Origin: Chalara sp. BL73
Taxonomy: Eukaryota; Ascomycota; Leotiomycetes; Helotiales
Length of the DNA stretch: 64,000 nt
Assembly: GCA_918026815.1 (NCBI GenBank)
Contig: CAKJVC010000008.1
Span: 588,501-652,500 of the forward strand
Direction: 5' to 3'
Shown piece after piece: positions 33,798-45,649 of the stretch. The notes beneath the pieces are model-generated. The model saw only the letters and a program-made list of their open reading frames with translations. It made no database searches and was not told the origin of the DNA. Made by a program: the position numbers and the translations under genes. Position 1 is the stretch's first letter. Each line of letters opens with the position of its first letter.

Positions 33798-36371
33798 ATG
33801 CAGTTCTGTCAGATTGCCGCTCTTGTGGCAGCCGTCACAACAGTCCACGCAGTCACTCATGGTCCAGACTACGAGTCCTTACCGCTCAATACTTTGTACC
33901 CTGGTCCATGGGAGAATAATATACGCGCGCCGATCAACAAATCGCATATAGTACCAGTCAAGGTCTTCAACTACGAAGGAGCTGTCACTGGACAAGCAAC
34001 ATCGTTAAGGAATGGTCATATCGATAGCGGGGCTTCATGGTCAATGGGTCCTGGCGGCCTTATCACACTTGAATTTGGAGAGAATATCGCTGGCAGGTAG
34101 ACTGACGCTAGTCTCTTGAGACTACTGTTTCACTGACACTGTGATAGAGTTTGTTTCGACGTAGAAAGTTTCACGAACGAGCCCTATCTAGCGTTGACAT
34201 ATTCCGAGTCTTCTTTCTTCGCTGGCCGAGAATCTGATACAACAGATGAGACACGTGACCGAGACCTCGCCTTATACTTCTCGATAGAGCGTAATGGAAC
34301 GAACTGTGTGGCGGCGAGCTACAATCGTGGTGGATTCAAATATTTAACAGTTGTTATGCCGGAACACGAAACTGAAGAAGGTTTCTGGCATGAGGGTCAT
34401 AAAGCACCACAAAGAGCGAGTCCCCACCAGAAGGTGGTATCCTGGTATGAACTGGCCGAGCAGAAAGTTTTTGGGTGGATAGACTCCAAAAAGAGCAAGG
34501 ATTCTCGTAAGCCACGGGTGACTGTATCTGGAGTATTTGTGAACTGCACATCATTCCCTTCGAACCCAAACGGGCGAGCATATACTGGATACTTCGATAG
34601 CTCTTCATCTCTGTTGAATCGTGTCTGGTACGCCGGAGCATATACTCTTCAGCTTTCAACACTGGATCCACGGGAAGGGAGCGCACTTATATCCTATAAC
34701 CGACATATCGATCACAACACGGCACCGGATGGAAGCTGGTACTCTAATTTCACTATCGCTAACGGCTCCACGGTTACTACAGATGGAGCTAAAAGAGATC
34801 GGGTCGTCTGGCCCGGTGATATGACAATCGCTATACCTGGAATCGCAGTTTCTACCTACGATATGCTTGCCGTGAGAAATGCGTTGAACACAATGTACGA
34901 CCATCGACTTGCTGATGGATCTATGCCATATGCTGGACTACCGCTGGTAGGAGATTTCAGTGCATTCAGTGATACATACCACCTTCATACACTGATTGGC
35001 ACATATTTGTATGTATTGTATTCCGGAGATTTGGAGTGGCTGCGGGATAGGTGGACTGCTTACGTTCGTGCTTTGGAGATAAGCATCAAAAAGGTCGATG
35101 AGCATAACCTCCTCTATGTTACTTCTCCTTATGATTGGATCCGTCCTGGTATGCGAGGGCGGAATGTTGAGGCTTCTGCACTTCTTTATGAAGCATTGGG
35201 AAATTCTATACTTCTTTCTACATGGCTTGATAAGAAAAGCGGACAACAGTTAGCAGGCTGGAAAAATACCAGAGATGCGCTCAGTAAAGGCATCGCTTCA
35301 CTTTATTGTGAACAGGATGGCCTCTTTTCAGATAATGATGAGGAGCGGGGTTGTAATGGAGTGGATAAGGTTTTGCCACAGGATGGTAATTCGTGGGCTC
35401 TCTTATCAAACTCTATCTCTCCCAATTTCCATGCTTTTAACGTTTCAGAGAACCTCCGCAAGCGTTGGGTTAAAGTCGGTGCTCCTGCTGTAGAGTTCCC
35501 GAATGTCATTTCCCCTTTCGCCTCTTCATTTGAACTTCTCGGACATATTGCAGCCGGCAACTCGGATGCGGCGGTTGAGCTCATCGAGTTAATGTGGGGA
35601 TACATGCTTGATGGTCCTGGAATGACGAACTCTACTTTGCTTGAAGGGTATCGCACTGATGGCTATATTCATTATCCGGCATTTAGAGAGCCTGCCAGAA
35701 CCTCCCATGCTCATGGTTGGGCAGCGGGACCTACCACAGCCTTAGTGCAAGGAATCATCGGTATCAACCTAAACTCTCCACTAGGAAGAACATGGACTAT
35801 TAAACCCCATCTCACGAAATGGCTGGAGTATGCACGAGGTGGCTTTGCAACTAAGCTCGGTAAATTTGAGGTTGAAGTGTCTAGAATGCGCACACTCACT
35901 ACACACCGTAGGGTTGAGGTACTTAAGGTGTCTGTGCCGACAGGTACCTCGGGTATTATCAGCTGGGGAGGCAACATCAAGTCTGTGGGCATCTCGGATA
36001 CTCAAGTCGGCCACAAATTGAGCCTTTATCGTTATGTGGATGGTAGCGGATCCGATAGTATATTGAGCCTGACTGATCATATAGAGTCTAGTTTTGTGCG
36101 AGACGATACTTGGGTCAAACCTATTGCAGAAAAGCGGCCAGATGGAGTCATTGATTGGGCAGCATTGAAGAAGTATTCAGAGCTTGGGGTCAGTCGCTTG
36201 GATAAATCTCTAGGAACAAGTGAATCGCCCCAGGGAATCAAAGGAAAAGGCACAGGTGCGGACACTCCCGTGAGCCAGAAGATAAATGAATCAAAGCAGA
36301 CTTTGAAGAATGCTGCCATGGCTTGGGCAGAGAGAGTGGTAGCTATAGAACAGCAGCTGGCTTTTGGTTGA
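33798..36371 (+). CDS. Secreted GH78-type alpha-L-rhamnosidase
   Basis: Two exons (33798-34096 and 34148-36371) give 840 residues. The signal peptide is MQFCQIAALVAAVTTVHA. A beta-rich N-terminal part (about 20-250) leads to a six-hairpin (alpha/alpha)6 domain with TLDPREGSALISYNR, DGAKRDRVVWPGDM (the acidic motif typical of fungal GH78), DTYHLHTLIGTYLY and RGRNVEASALLYEAL. The C-terminal beta domain includes WTIKPHLTKWLEYARGG. GH78 enzymes release terminal rhamnose from pectin side chains or flavonoid glycosides outside the cell. Several N-x-S/T sites fit secretion. Exact specificity is not shown. The last ~100 residues are low-complexity and extend beyond the usual domain. Confidence 0.85.
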
Positions 36372-37590
36372 GCTAAAAAGCAGAAGACGCTGGTATAGTC
36401 AAAATAGAACAATGCCATTGTAAATGAAATGAGACAAAGAAAAACGCTTGGGTAGTCACAGTATGTGTTTTTTTGAAGTTTAGTGAAGCATTAACAAGCA
36501 CTAAAAAACATATTGTTACACTAAAATGGCCTTAATAGACAATCGAATTAATGATGATAAACGATATACATTAGGGCATGGAGGTGCGATTTTCAGATAA
36601 TTGTCCTGTTACTGATTCGCGAGGGCCAGTGGACAGTACTACCTCCAGCCACTTATTCTAGTAAAGAATGTCGCTGCTGGTAGGGTCTTCTATTTGCAGG
36701 CACTGTTGTAACCCCGGATATGGAATAAAAGTCTTCACGGGAGAAATTAAGGTTTTCGGCTACGCAACGATCTGGGCTACAAACGGCATAAAGCCCTGGC
36801 CAGCCACAGGCTTGCAGCCACTACAAGGATGTATGACCTAGACTTCACCCGCTAGAGTACCTTCGGGGATACTAAAGCCAAAAGCTTGGTGACTCTGGAG
36901 GTAAAGAATACGGAACAGTCGAAGGCCGAAGAATATAAAAAGAAGCTAGAACTCCTTGAGGGAGGGCAAGCTTGAGTCTTTCATAGATTCAAAGGCCTAC
37001 ATTTAATATCGATACAATACTATTACTATTGTATTGCCAGTCACGTGTTCTCACTCGCTATATTGCAATCCCTCCTGCTGCCCTTTGTTTGTTACAGATC
37101 AAGGCTGCTGGGCTCGCTAAGAAGGCACCTACCACCTGCGAAACAGCCCGTCGAAGGGATAGCCAGTTTGCTTATTAAATTTGAGAGTGAGACACTCTAG
37201 CTGGCAATCGTATTTTTGGTCTCGAGTCAAGTCGGATGCTTTTAGCCGGCGAATAGGAGGATGAAGGACAGGCCCTAAGGAGGGCTCTGGCAAGGGTAGA
37301 GGAGGGTTCAATATAGCTGCTATTGTGAATACTGAACTGGCATGAGAACACCGGAAAATGTAAGGAACGCGATGCAAGACAAGTAAATTTGATGTTTTGT
37401 GTGTGCTACCGTATTAGGATAAACGAAAGGCACCTCTGCTAGCGCTGTAACAATACTTGGGACCGGTACCTTCGGGAGGGGATGATGAAACTCTCTGCCA
37501 AGATCGCGAAAATGATACCCCTGCAGAAATGCCTGTCTGTTATGCTCCGCCTGCACGCGATTTTTTCAATTTTATTTTTTTCAAGTTTGC
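36372..37590. other. Intergenic carrying LTR family C
   Basis: About 1.2 kb between convergent genes. It is mostly the LTR at 36707-37096 plus flanking AT-rich repeat DNA. No gene is seen. Confidence 0.5.
36707..37096. mobile_element. Solo LTR, family C (old copy)
   Basis: About 390 bp from TGTAACCCCGG to CTTTGTTTGTTACA. The 3' half (GGCAAGCTTGAGTCT, ATATTGCAATCCCTCCTG) matches copies at 52744 and 54586. No matching 5 bp flanks remain. Confidence 0.65.
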
Positions 37591-39156
37591 TTAATGCTCC
37601 TCATAATGAACACACTGACACTCAACACAATCGCACTCAGTCCCGCACTCGCATCCCCTCGGCCCGGGCTGCGGCTGCAGATTTCGCGGCGTGAAGACAA
37701 GGCGGCAGGCGTCCCGCCGGGAACGGAACCCGTTCGCCTCGAACGGCGCCATTGACAGCGGAGTAGTCTCGGGCGCGACCGATAGGCGGAACGCGCGGAC
37801 GACTGCCGCCAGGATCATGCGCATCTGGAAGGTGGCCATGTTGCCGCCTGGGCAGCGACGAGCCCCAATCCCGAAGGGCGCAAGGCAACGACGCCGCTCA
37901 GTATTCAGGTTGGAGTCGTCGTCTAGCCAGCGCGCCGGGTCGAACTCGTTGTAGTTGGGGAATAGGTCCGGCCGCTGCCGACTGAGAGAGAGCGACTGCG
38001 TTGTCACGACGGTGCCTGCAGGGACGTAGTAACCTAGGATGTCTAGGCCGCCTTCAGGCACGACACGGCTACCCGTTAGGGCCACCGGCGGGCGGAAGCG
38101 CAAGCCCTCTGTGATGCAGGCGTTGAGCAGCTTTAGGCTTTCGAGGTCGTTGAACCCTTCAACTGACTGGAGCTCCTCATGCATGGCCTCGACTAGGCCC
38201 GGTTCTCGGGCGAGATAATAGAAGATAAAGGCTAGTGCCGACGATGTAGTCTCTGTGGCGGCGAGGATCTGGCCGGCCATCTCGGCGCTAATTTCAGTCT
38301 TACTCTCTCCGAATCGCCCGTCCTTCATATTCTCCATAAGGAGTTCGTATACCGCGGACACGTCGCTGTTTCCTGCCCCCTTTTCGGCCTCCTCAACGAT
38401 TTCTTTACCGAGGTGAAACAAGTAGTCGCTGGAGCGAACTCGAAAGGCAGCATGGCGAAAAGGGCTCAGCCTCAGCCATGTGAAGAGCCATTCAGGAAGG
38501 CAGAGGCGCCACACAACAAGGAAGTTGTACTCGCCGACAACATGGGGGAAGTCTCCCGGCTCCAGATTCGCCTGAGAACCAGCCATGACAACCTGCGAGT
38601 TCAGAAGCGTCGCGATACGTAAGTGATAAACAATGTCTTCTGGGCTCCTACCCTGAGATGCACCCAGATTTTCGATCATTTGCACGATGTTCCTCTCGAA
38701 CGTAGGCTGCCAATACCGAAGCGCCTTGGTCGTTGTCGCCATCATGACGGGACGGCGGCGCGAGCGAGCGACCGGGTTCTGTGGGTATGTGACCGTCCAG
38801 TCGTGGCCGCCGATGCGCAGCGCCCGGATGGCCTTAGGGGCCGTGTCGAGATCCTGTCTCACGAAGAGAGTCTGCACGGATTGCACGTCGTTGACGAGGA
38901 CCATGTTCGGCGAGATCCGCACTATGGGTCCATATTTCGACAGAAGATCGTCAGCTTCGAAGGACAGGCGGCCGTGCCATCTCTGCCAGCGGATCCAAAG
39001 GGAACTCGCAGCCGGAAACCGGGGGCCTGGGATCTTTGAGAGGACGTGGAGCTTAGACCAGTATATCATCTGGCAGATTTTGAACATGGCAAATACGGCT
39101 AGCATCGCCAGTGCTGCGCTCGTCGGCGAGGCCGCCAAGAGGATAGTCTCCAGCAT
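37591..39156 (-). CDS. GC-rich cytochrome P450 with Cys-rich tail
   Basis: Single-exon gene of 521 residues. The N-terminal anchor (about 10-30) and SKIPGPRFPAASSL hinge precede an I-helix AGQILAATETTSSAL, K-helix TEGLRFRPP, FDPARWLDD, and heme loop LAPFGIGARRCPGGNMATF (Cys about 434). All key residues are intact. After the normal P450 end (ACRLVFTPR) about 28 extra residues carry CECGTECDCVECQCVH, three CxC pairs as in metallothioneins, and end YEEH. The gene is strikingly GC-rich and intronless compared with its AT-rich, transposon-laden surroundings, which may mean a different origin or escape from RIP. No partner biosynthetic genes are evident nearby. The substrate is unknown. Confidence 0.9.
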   Translation of the reverse strand: MLETILLAASPTSAALAMLAVFAMFKICQMIYWSKLHVLSKIPGPRFPAASSLWIRWQRWHGRLSFEADDLLSKYGPIVRISPNMVLVNDVQSVQTLFVRQDLDTAPKAIRALRIGGHDWTVTYPQNPVARSRRRPVMMATTTKALRYWQPTFERNIVQMIENLGASQGRSPEDIVYHLRIATLLNSQVVMAGSQANLEPGDFPHVVGEYNFLVVWRLCLPEWLFTWLRLSPFRHAAFRVRSSDYLFHLGKEIVEEAEKGAGNSDVSAVYELLMENMKDGRFGESKTEISAEMAGQILAATETTSSALAFIFYYLAREPGLVEAMHEELQSVEGFNDLESLKLLNACITEGLRFRPPVALTGSRVVPEGGLDILGYYVPAGTVVTTQSLSLSRQRPDLFPNYNEFDPARWLDDDSNLNTERRRCLAPFGIGARRCPGGNMATFQMRMILAAVVRAFRLSVAPETTPLSMAPFEANGFRSRRDACRLVFTPRNLQPQPGPRGCECGTECDCVECQCVHYEEH

Positions 39157-40371
39157 GTTAAAGTGCTTCAGTTGCAGTAGAACTGACGTTTGGCGGGATC
39201 AAGAAAGTGTTGCCTTAACCTGTAGATTTAACGCGGAGTGTCGGTTCCTCCTCTAAATGGCTGCCGTCCTTTATTTTATATATGGAAATGCACAAAAGCT
39301 CCTCCTAGAACATCGGTGTTTGTTTCCTGTTTAAGCTCGGGGGGTGGCCGTTCCGAGGAGTGGTTCATGCATCAAAATGCGTACATCGTAGCAGATCCAG
39401 AATTAAGGTTTTTTTTTGGTCTGTCTACGGATAGATCCAGCCCTGTACAGCGGCAGTATTGAGAAAGATCAGATCCAATCGCAATGGAGCACCCCGGCCC
39501 ATTTCTGGGCAATGGGTATGTTCGAGTCATTGAAGTTGTATTTAGCCAGCGGACACGTTAATTATTGGACTCGAATGATAGTGGAAAGCAGCCGTGGTCG
39601 CTATAACTTCATGGCCACCCTGACAGCCGTGCTTGTCGCTCTCTTCTTCTACTCCGTTTATCATATTGACCACGGCTGGTCATCTGTCAATGCTAGTGTC
39701 ACAGCCCTGGCCTTATCTCGCTTAGAGCCCCTAGGTCTCGGCCCCTGACATCACAAGGCTGACTCGCTGGCCCCTAGCCAGTCTCCTGTATATAAAGCGC
39801 TGCTTTCCTTCCCTTCTTCTATCTGTAGCTTGTGCTCTTCGTTATAGCAATTGATAAGTCGTTCATGCCTTTGAGTCCCCCCTGAGATCTATGGATCGAG
39901 ATCCCTGTTCGCCTTGAGTTGTTACAGCTAGCGTCCAAGTCTTCACCGGAAGTTGCGGCACGGCGTCCTAGATCAACCTTTTACCCCATCTCATCATCAG
40001 TGCCGTGTCCACAGGCGTTTTAGCATCTTCCAACTTCTTTTATGCAAATTCTTGTTGCGCCAACGTATTAAGACGTGGATAGAGCTTATTCTTCCCGCCG
40101 CTGGCTTAAGATCAGAGTCTAGTCCTGGGATGCCCTTTTTTTATAACTTGTAGATCAAATCAGCTTTATGGGCTCTATTTGCTATCGGGGTGTGAAGCAA
40201 GACACTTGCCTTGTGAAAAGAGCCTGACACAAGCACTTGTCGTGAAAGAGAAAAGAACGACGCTGGCAAGCACTGTCTTGTAAAGCGTAGCATGCGCGAC
40301 GAAACCCTAGGTAGGTATCGCCTAATGGCCTTAGGGCATAGGCTGTTGTAGCTCGCCTCGTTCCTGGAGTC
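39157..40371. other. P450 promoter and unassigned DNA
   Basis: About 1.2 kb without a supported gene. The first part is the P450 promoter. A TATATAAAG box lies at about 39789-39797 on the plus strand, but no recognisable reading frame follows until the fragment at 40372. The 110-codon frame at 39416-39748 matches nothing I know. Confidence 0.35.
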
Positions 40372-40614
40372 TTGCGGCGTCGTGATATGCGGCGGCATGC
40401 CGCACCACTGCCCCAGCGAGTCATACTACTGGACCGAGCACACCACGGACAGATTTCCCAGGCTGGCTTTCCACCGGGGCGCCGCATCTGGCGCGTTGAG
40501 GATCTTGGGCCCGGAATAGGGTCGCGGCTCATGAACACGTATTATCAGAGCGGGCTGCTGGCGTACCTTTCTAGGTGGGTGTTTGGGAGGTGGTTGCAGG
40601 AAGAGGTCCGATAG
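40372..40614 (+). pseudogene. Unrecognised GC-rich coding remnant
   Basis: An 80-codon open stretch whose second half reads RIWRVEDLGPGIGSRLMNTY then LLAYLSRWVFGRWLQEEVR before a stop. This looks like a genuine protein C-terminus with no matching upstream part. It is GC-rich like the P450 at 37591-39156. I do not recognise the family. It may be chance, or the end of a lost gene. Confidence 0.3.
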
Positions 40615-41009
40615 AACGACGGAGAAGTTAGTCAGGGATTGCGAGAGGCAGGCGTAAGAGTGAACTGAGAGATAATAGCTATAATACTCTTTTTATTGTT
40701 CACATGGCTCTTTTACTTGATATTCTTGTAAGTAATCTATGTTTAGTGTTAATTCCGTATAGCTTAGAGATGACCACTATAAGAGTGTTTAAAATGGTTA
40801 GGGGCCGCGCAGATGTCGGCTGCTGGAAAGTTGTCAGCTCGGTCTTCGTAACCTCCATCCAAGATGTATTGATTCTAAGTGCTCGTTACGGTTACACCTG
40901 TTCATGTGCCATAGACAAAAATGAAAGTCGGCGGTAGTTAAACGGGCTGGGCACCCGATGCTACCGTCCGAGTCGGGCGGGGTGGCGTCCATATTCGATG
41001 TGATACAGC

Positions 41010-41250
41010 ATGCAAAACGTCCAATCTAGCCTCGTTAAGGTTGTGAGAGTTTCCCTCGCCTTGATGATACTAGTTGCGAGCGTGACCGCCACTTTATCGG
41101 ACCGCTTTTGCAGTGGCAATAATTGCTATAGAAAACTTCACAGGAACTTCTGGTTACGGCGTGCCGCCTTCTTTTGTCTGCAATGTCCATAATCACGTTG
41201 TCCCGGTGAATGGCTATCCTGAAGTCTTAGTGAATGCTATGAGCTTTTAG
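41010..41250 (+). pseudogene. Possible small secreted protein with frameshift
   Basis: Starts MQNVQSSLVKVVRVSLALMI with a good signal peptide (LALMILVASVTA), then DRFCSGNNCYR. In this frame it stops at about 41192. Shifting frame by one near 41133 gives NFTGTSGYGVPPSFVCNVHN, then VVPVNGYPE and a stop at 41250. The Cys-NNC-YR then TGT pattern is seen in small secreted fungal proteins. A one-base indel or sequencing error would explain the break. The identification is tentative. Confidence 0.35.
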
Positions 41251-41563
41251 CTGTTGTAGTATTGCATGAAAGGAAGTACTAAGATTTAAGAAACTCAACT
41301 TACTCAATACTTAGGAAGGAACTTGTATAACACGTGATATATAGAATACTCGACGTAGTCGTCGTCCTTACCGGGACCCAATCTTTGCTTTGCAGGCTTA
41401 GTTTTGGCTTCTGTGGACATATCAGGAGCGTGACATGTCCTCCCTAGCGCGGAGCTAGCGAAGCGAATCATTCCACGTGATTTCTAGACCTTCACATATT
41501 TGTCACCCACAGTACTACAGGCAATAACGCATTTTCTCAACCACGAAGTTAACAGGCATCAGC

Positions 41564-42571
41564 ATGACCACAAGATACGAAAGTAGCGCGGCTGAAGCTG
41601 CTTCACAATCTCCAGCAGATAATATTGCAAACTCACTCAACGACAGCAAGAAGCATCTTCTCTTAGCCGCCAGTGGTAAGCAGCTTCCAGAGCTTTTCTT
41701 ACCATTTTAAAGTTACAAAGTCTGTCTAGCATCGGTCTCTTAGCTCCCAAGACAACACTAAAAGAGAGTGGCTGCCTCGAATTCTTTTAGCATCTCTTGT
41801 ACTAAAGCTAGGAACAGCTTCATCTAAGGGTAGTGATTACTGACACTCCAGATGCTGCAGGTTCAGTTGCAGTGATTAAACTCCCACTTATCATATCATC
41901 GTTTGCCCAGTATTCTAATCTGTCGATCCGAGTTATTCTTACCAAAAATGCTGCACGTTTTCTTGCCGGTCAATCTGCGGAGCAACCTACAGTGGCCTCC
42001 CTGGCCTCCCTCCCCAACGTCGACTCTGTGCACCAAGACGAAGACGAGTGGACCCAACCATGGGTGCGAGATGCAAAAATACTTCACATTGAATTACGGC
42101 GTTGGGCGCACATCCTTGCAGTCGTTCCGATGTCTGCGAACTTGCTCGCTAAGATCGCAAACGGCCTCTGCGATTCCTTACTTACAAACGTGATTCGCGC
42201 CTGGGACACCGATCCTGTAGGCGGGAAGAAAATCTTGGTCGCGCCCTCAATGAACACTTGTATGTGGAACCATCCACTCACAGCGCGACAACTTTCCACA
42301 CTTACGGAAGCATGGGGTACCGAAAGTGTCAATGCAAGTTCAGGATGGTACGAAGTCTTGTTGCCCCAAAGGTAAATAACACCTAAAGTATACCAAACTA
42401 ATAAGTGTTAAATTATTCTAATATCTTTCTAATAGCAAAGCTTTGGCATGCGGTGATGTGGGCCAGGGGGCAATGGCTGATTGGAACGATATTGCTAGCG
42501 TACTTCGAGTGCGACTATGCCTTTCTTTAAAAAATACGATTGAGCCTGATAGAGATGAGGATCTTAGATAG
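41564..42571 (+). CDS. Phosphopantothenoylcysteine decarboxylase (Hal3/Coab-type)
   Basis: Three exons (41564-41675, 41861-42371, 42436-42571) give 252 residues. The flavoprotein decarboxylates 4'-phosphopantothenoylcysteine to 4'-phosphopantetheine in coenzyme A synthesis. Conserved elements are LLLAASGSVAVIKLP (FMN phosphate), ILHIELRRWAHILAVVPMSA (active-site His and FMN contacts), LLTNVIRAWD, the substrate clamp APSMNTCMWNHPLT, and ALACGDVGQGAM with the essential Cys. Both His and Cys are present, so this can be an active subunit and not only a Hal3-type phosphatase regulator. The 185 bp first intron is long for this window. It sits alone among transposon remains. Confidence 0.9.
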
Positions 42572-42970
42572 AATTTAGCTTTCCAAGGCGGCTCAGGAAT
42601 TCTCTAACTGCATCCGCGGTCATCTTCTTATAAGCCCTGAGTGTGACAGTCCTACTGGCTTTAAGCCACGCGTACCCTGGTGAGATATGTGACCCTGGAC
42701 TTACATATTAGCTTTACACTCTCAGTTTATCTTCTTTTTTCAGCTTAGAAATCTCTTGATACAACAAGTCACTAAATTAGACCAAGTATCATTAGTGTTT
42801 GTACGTAGATTAGCTATTGAATGGGGGACAGGTCATGTGACACCGTCACATGACCCAGGAAGGGGCATATCCTCATTCCTCCATTCAACCTTCAACAAGG
42901 AATCACATTCAACCTAAGCAATCCACGTAAAGACGTGGTGTTGCCACAGGTAGAGTGATCCGACACTACC

Positions 42971-43195
42971 TGTTGGTATGAGTGAATAGCACACACCGCG
43001 ACGCACGGACCACATGGATGTATTATAGCACTCGTACGTAGATTAGCACTTAGAACAATTCAAGAACAAGTCAACCACCTGCAACGAGCATATATAGGCA
43101 CTGCGCTGAGATCGCGGTGCTACGTGCCCCGTGGGTAACCGACTTAAGCAATTGCAAGTCATTAATACGAAGTATCACAGAGAGTGATACAAACA
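42971..43195 (+). mobile_element. Solo LTR, family B
   Basis: 225 bp from TGTTGGTATGAGTGAATAG to GAGTGATACAAACA, same length as the copy at 55087-55311. The 5 bp flanks (CTACC and GTTAC) do not match, so it may come from recombination between elements or from a truncated full-length copy. Confidence 0.75.
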
Positions 43196-44640
43196 GTTAC
43201 ACTGGGTGCCTTCTTCGACCGAAACCAAGCTCCGCTTTCCTTTCAAAAGCTGAAGTAGCCCAGCTCCGCCAAGCTGGCGCGGCAGCTCGACTACAAATAA
43301 AAGCAGCTAACTGCAAACCTCTTACGCCTACGCATACTCCTGACTTTACAGATTCCACCTGCGTTCCAGAATCGCCTTTGCGATTCTCCAGCAGCCAGGG
43401 CCCTACCTACACAGACACTACTATGCACCGAGTAGAAGTTCCTGCTACCCCTAGCGCGACTATTCTAACATCACCGGCCTTCAGCGCTCTCCAAGCGCTG
43501 CGTGATTTCCAAGCTACCAAATCTCTTGTTTCTAGCCAAACTTCCTCTACCCTACAGACCCGACGCACACACAGCACACCCTGCACACAACTTCCGCTCC
43601 ATACCCCCCGAGGAAAAAGAACCCAGCTACAGCAGCTGCAAATCTCAAGGTTAATACACCTAACACAACTTTAGTAAGCATTTCTCAACAATCTTTAAAA
43701 GAGGCCGCAGCCCAAACAATCAGCTTGCTGAAGAAGCGTTGAATGTCAGGTAGACACCGCCAGCACTTTCGACGCCCGCTTACGATAATGCAAATCAACG
43801 TAAACAAAAGCTCTTCGAACCATGAAATTGCACTGAACTTGGCTTTCCGGATCGCTAGCGGCATCTGGTAATGTTATCAGAACATTGACCACAGCACGGC
43901 CAAAGCTGAAAGGGCAGCTAGTAATGACTTCATGGTGAATGTGATGGAGAAGCTAACAAGTTTCCTAGCTTCCTTTTATTTTAGATGCCTATCTGATATA
44001 TCGGATGGCAGGTAGTTATTCCGATGACTGAGATTAGGATGTTTCATTAAACATGTCGGAATAGATGACCGTCGTTGGCTTCTTGCGGATGAATGTACCT
44101 ATTTCTAGAAGGATAATAAGTGTAGGAAGTAGGGGTTTACGGATCCACATACGACCCACCGGGTCACGTGGTCCGCACCCCCATTTTGTAGAATCTAGAG
44201 TAGAACCTAATACAACAACAATTATTACCATATCCATCAAGAGCAAGAGTGTGGCGTACAAAGTAGAGCTGCGCCTTTTGCCCCGTGGAAGGTAAGACCT
44301 GTACCAACAATAAGTTCGTTCAATAAATGCTCCAATGGGCTATTTAAAAGGGCGCCATCCGGATATATGATGCATTAGCAGGTGCTTAAACTTCTTGGTC
44401 CTAGTATGCCTGGGATTTTAGGTTATAAGCGCACGAATGAAAACTGAATTTGGCGACTTTTGGTTCAAGTTAGACGAGCATATATTTAAATTAGCATTAA
44501 TACTGTAGAAATAGAAAGAGTCACGTGGCCTTCAGAGAGTATAGGGCAAACAAGTATCAATTTCTGAAGGTTTTAGAACCTAAACTACAGGAGAGAATCC
44601 CTCTACTTATAGAGGTGTGATACCCACATGTCAACACACT

Positions 44641-44680
44641 GATGCCTACGGGTGCCTACTGGTGCCTACAGGTGCCTACA
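44641..44680 (+). repeat. Decamer tandem repeat, four copies
   Basis: Four 10 bp units of consensus GGTGCCTACN in perfect phase. No coding or regulatory role is evident. Confidence 0.85.
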
Positions 44681-44775
44681 ATAGACTTTAGGTATGGTCC
44701 TTAGACCTAACCTGTTCAACAAATACAATGCCGCGCAGGACAACGCAAAGCATGGATTTGAGTGATGTCAGTACT

Positions 44776-45020
44776 TGTTGGTATAGAGTCAAAATCATGT
44801 GATGACGCACAGGCCACCGCCTGAATGTATTTAAGTTCTCGCTCTTAGATTTAGAACTTAGAACAATCAAGAACAAGTCAACCACCTGCAACGAGCATAT
44901 ATAGCACTGCGCTGAGATCGCGGTGCTACGTGCCCACAACTCTTCACGTGACTAGTTACATGCGTTCCAACAGTAACTGCAAGTTATCAATATGAAGTAT
45001 CACAGGAAGTGATACAAACA
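44776..45020 (+). mobile_element. Solo LTR, family B, with target duplication
   Basis: 245 bp from TGTTGGTATAGAG to AAGTGATACAAACA, flanked by GTACT on both sides (44771-44775 and 45021-45025). It shares GAACAAGTCAACCACCTGCA with the other copies. The exact 5 bp duplication defines the ends of this LTR family. Confidence 0.85.
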
Positions 45021-45649
45021 GTACTTTTTCAGATTATATTTACTATTTTAGTAGTATTCTACAGCTATTCCGCTACAACTCCAGCGGAAGTGAATCCCAG
45101 TGAAAGATCATCCTGCCACTGAATTGAAGCAGAAGATGATATAGGACTTCATTTGCAGTTAACAAGGTCACTTTGAGATGTTCTTGAAAGGGTCTGTCGT
45201 CTCGCTTCTTAGTTCATTAACTTCTTTGTAACAATCATGCTGTCACATGAGCAACTTCACTCTGCATACGCTACTAGCTACTGTAATTTGATGGTGCGGC
45301 CAAGAATGGAAGATATGCCAGCTTGGTTTTATATGCTATATGCTTGAGTTATATGCATTGAGACCCTAATGAAGAGCGTAATCGAGGAATGCCTTTGTGT
45401 CAGATACCTATCACGTAGCAAAAGACGTAGCAGCTATTGGCTACGTTCTTGCTCGTGTGATTATGGTTCCTTGATTGATTGATGAGGCTCTACGCTACGG
45501 AGTTGAGTAGGATTTTTAGGTCCCACTGTTGTACGTGCTGGCCACGTGATCATAGTTACGTACAATTAGCTACCAACACTTTGTTTCCATTTCAAATAAA
45601 ACTGTTGATGCATTCAACATTCCGCTTGTAGGGTGCTGGATGTAAGGTG

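Noticed and set aside
43117..43674. 185-codon open reading frame
   Set aside because: It begins inside an LTR family B copy and runs into Ser/Thr/Pro-rich sequence with no known domain. It is probably a chance fusion.
44641..44680. Possible CRISPR-like array
   Set aside because: The repeats are contiguous decamers with no spacers, and this is a fungal genome.
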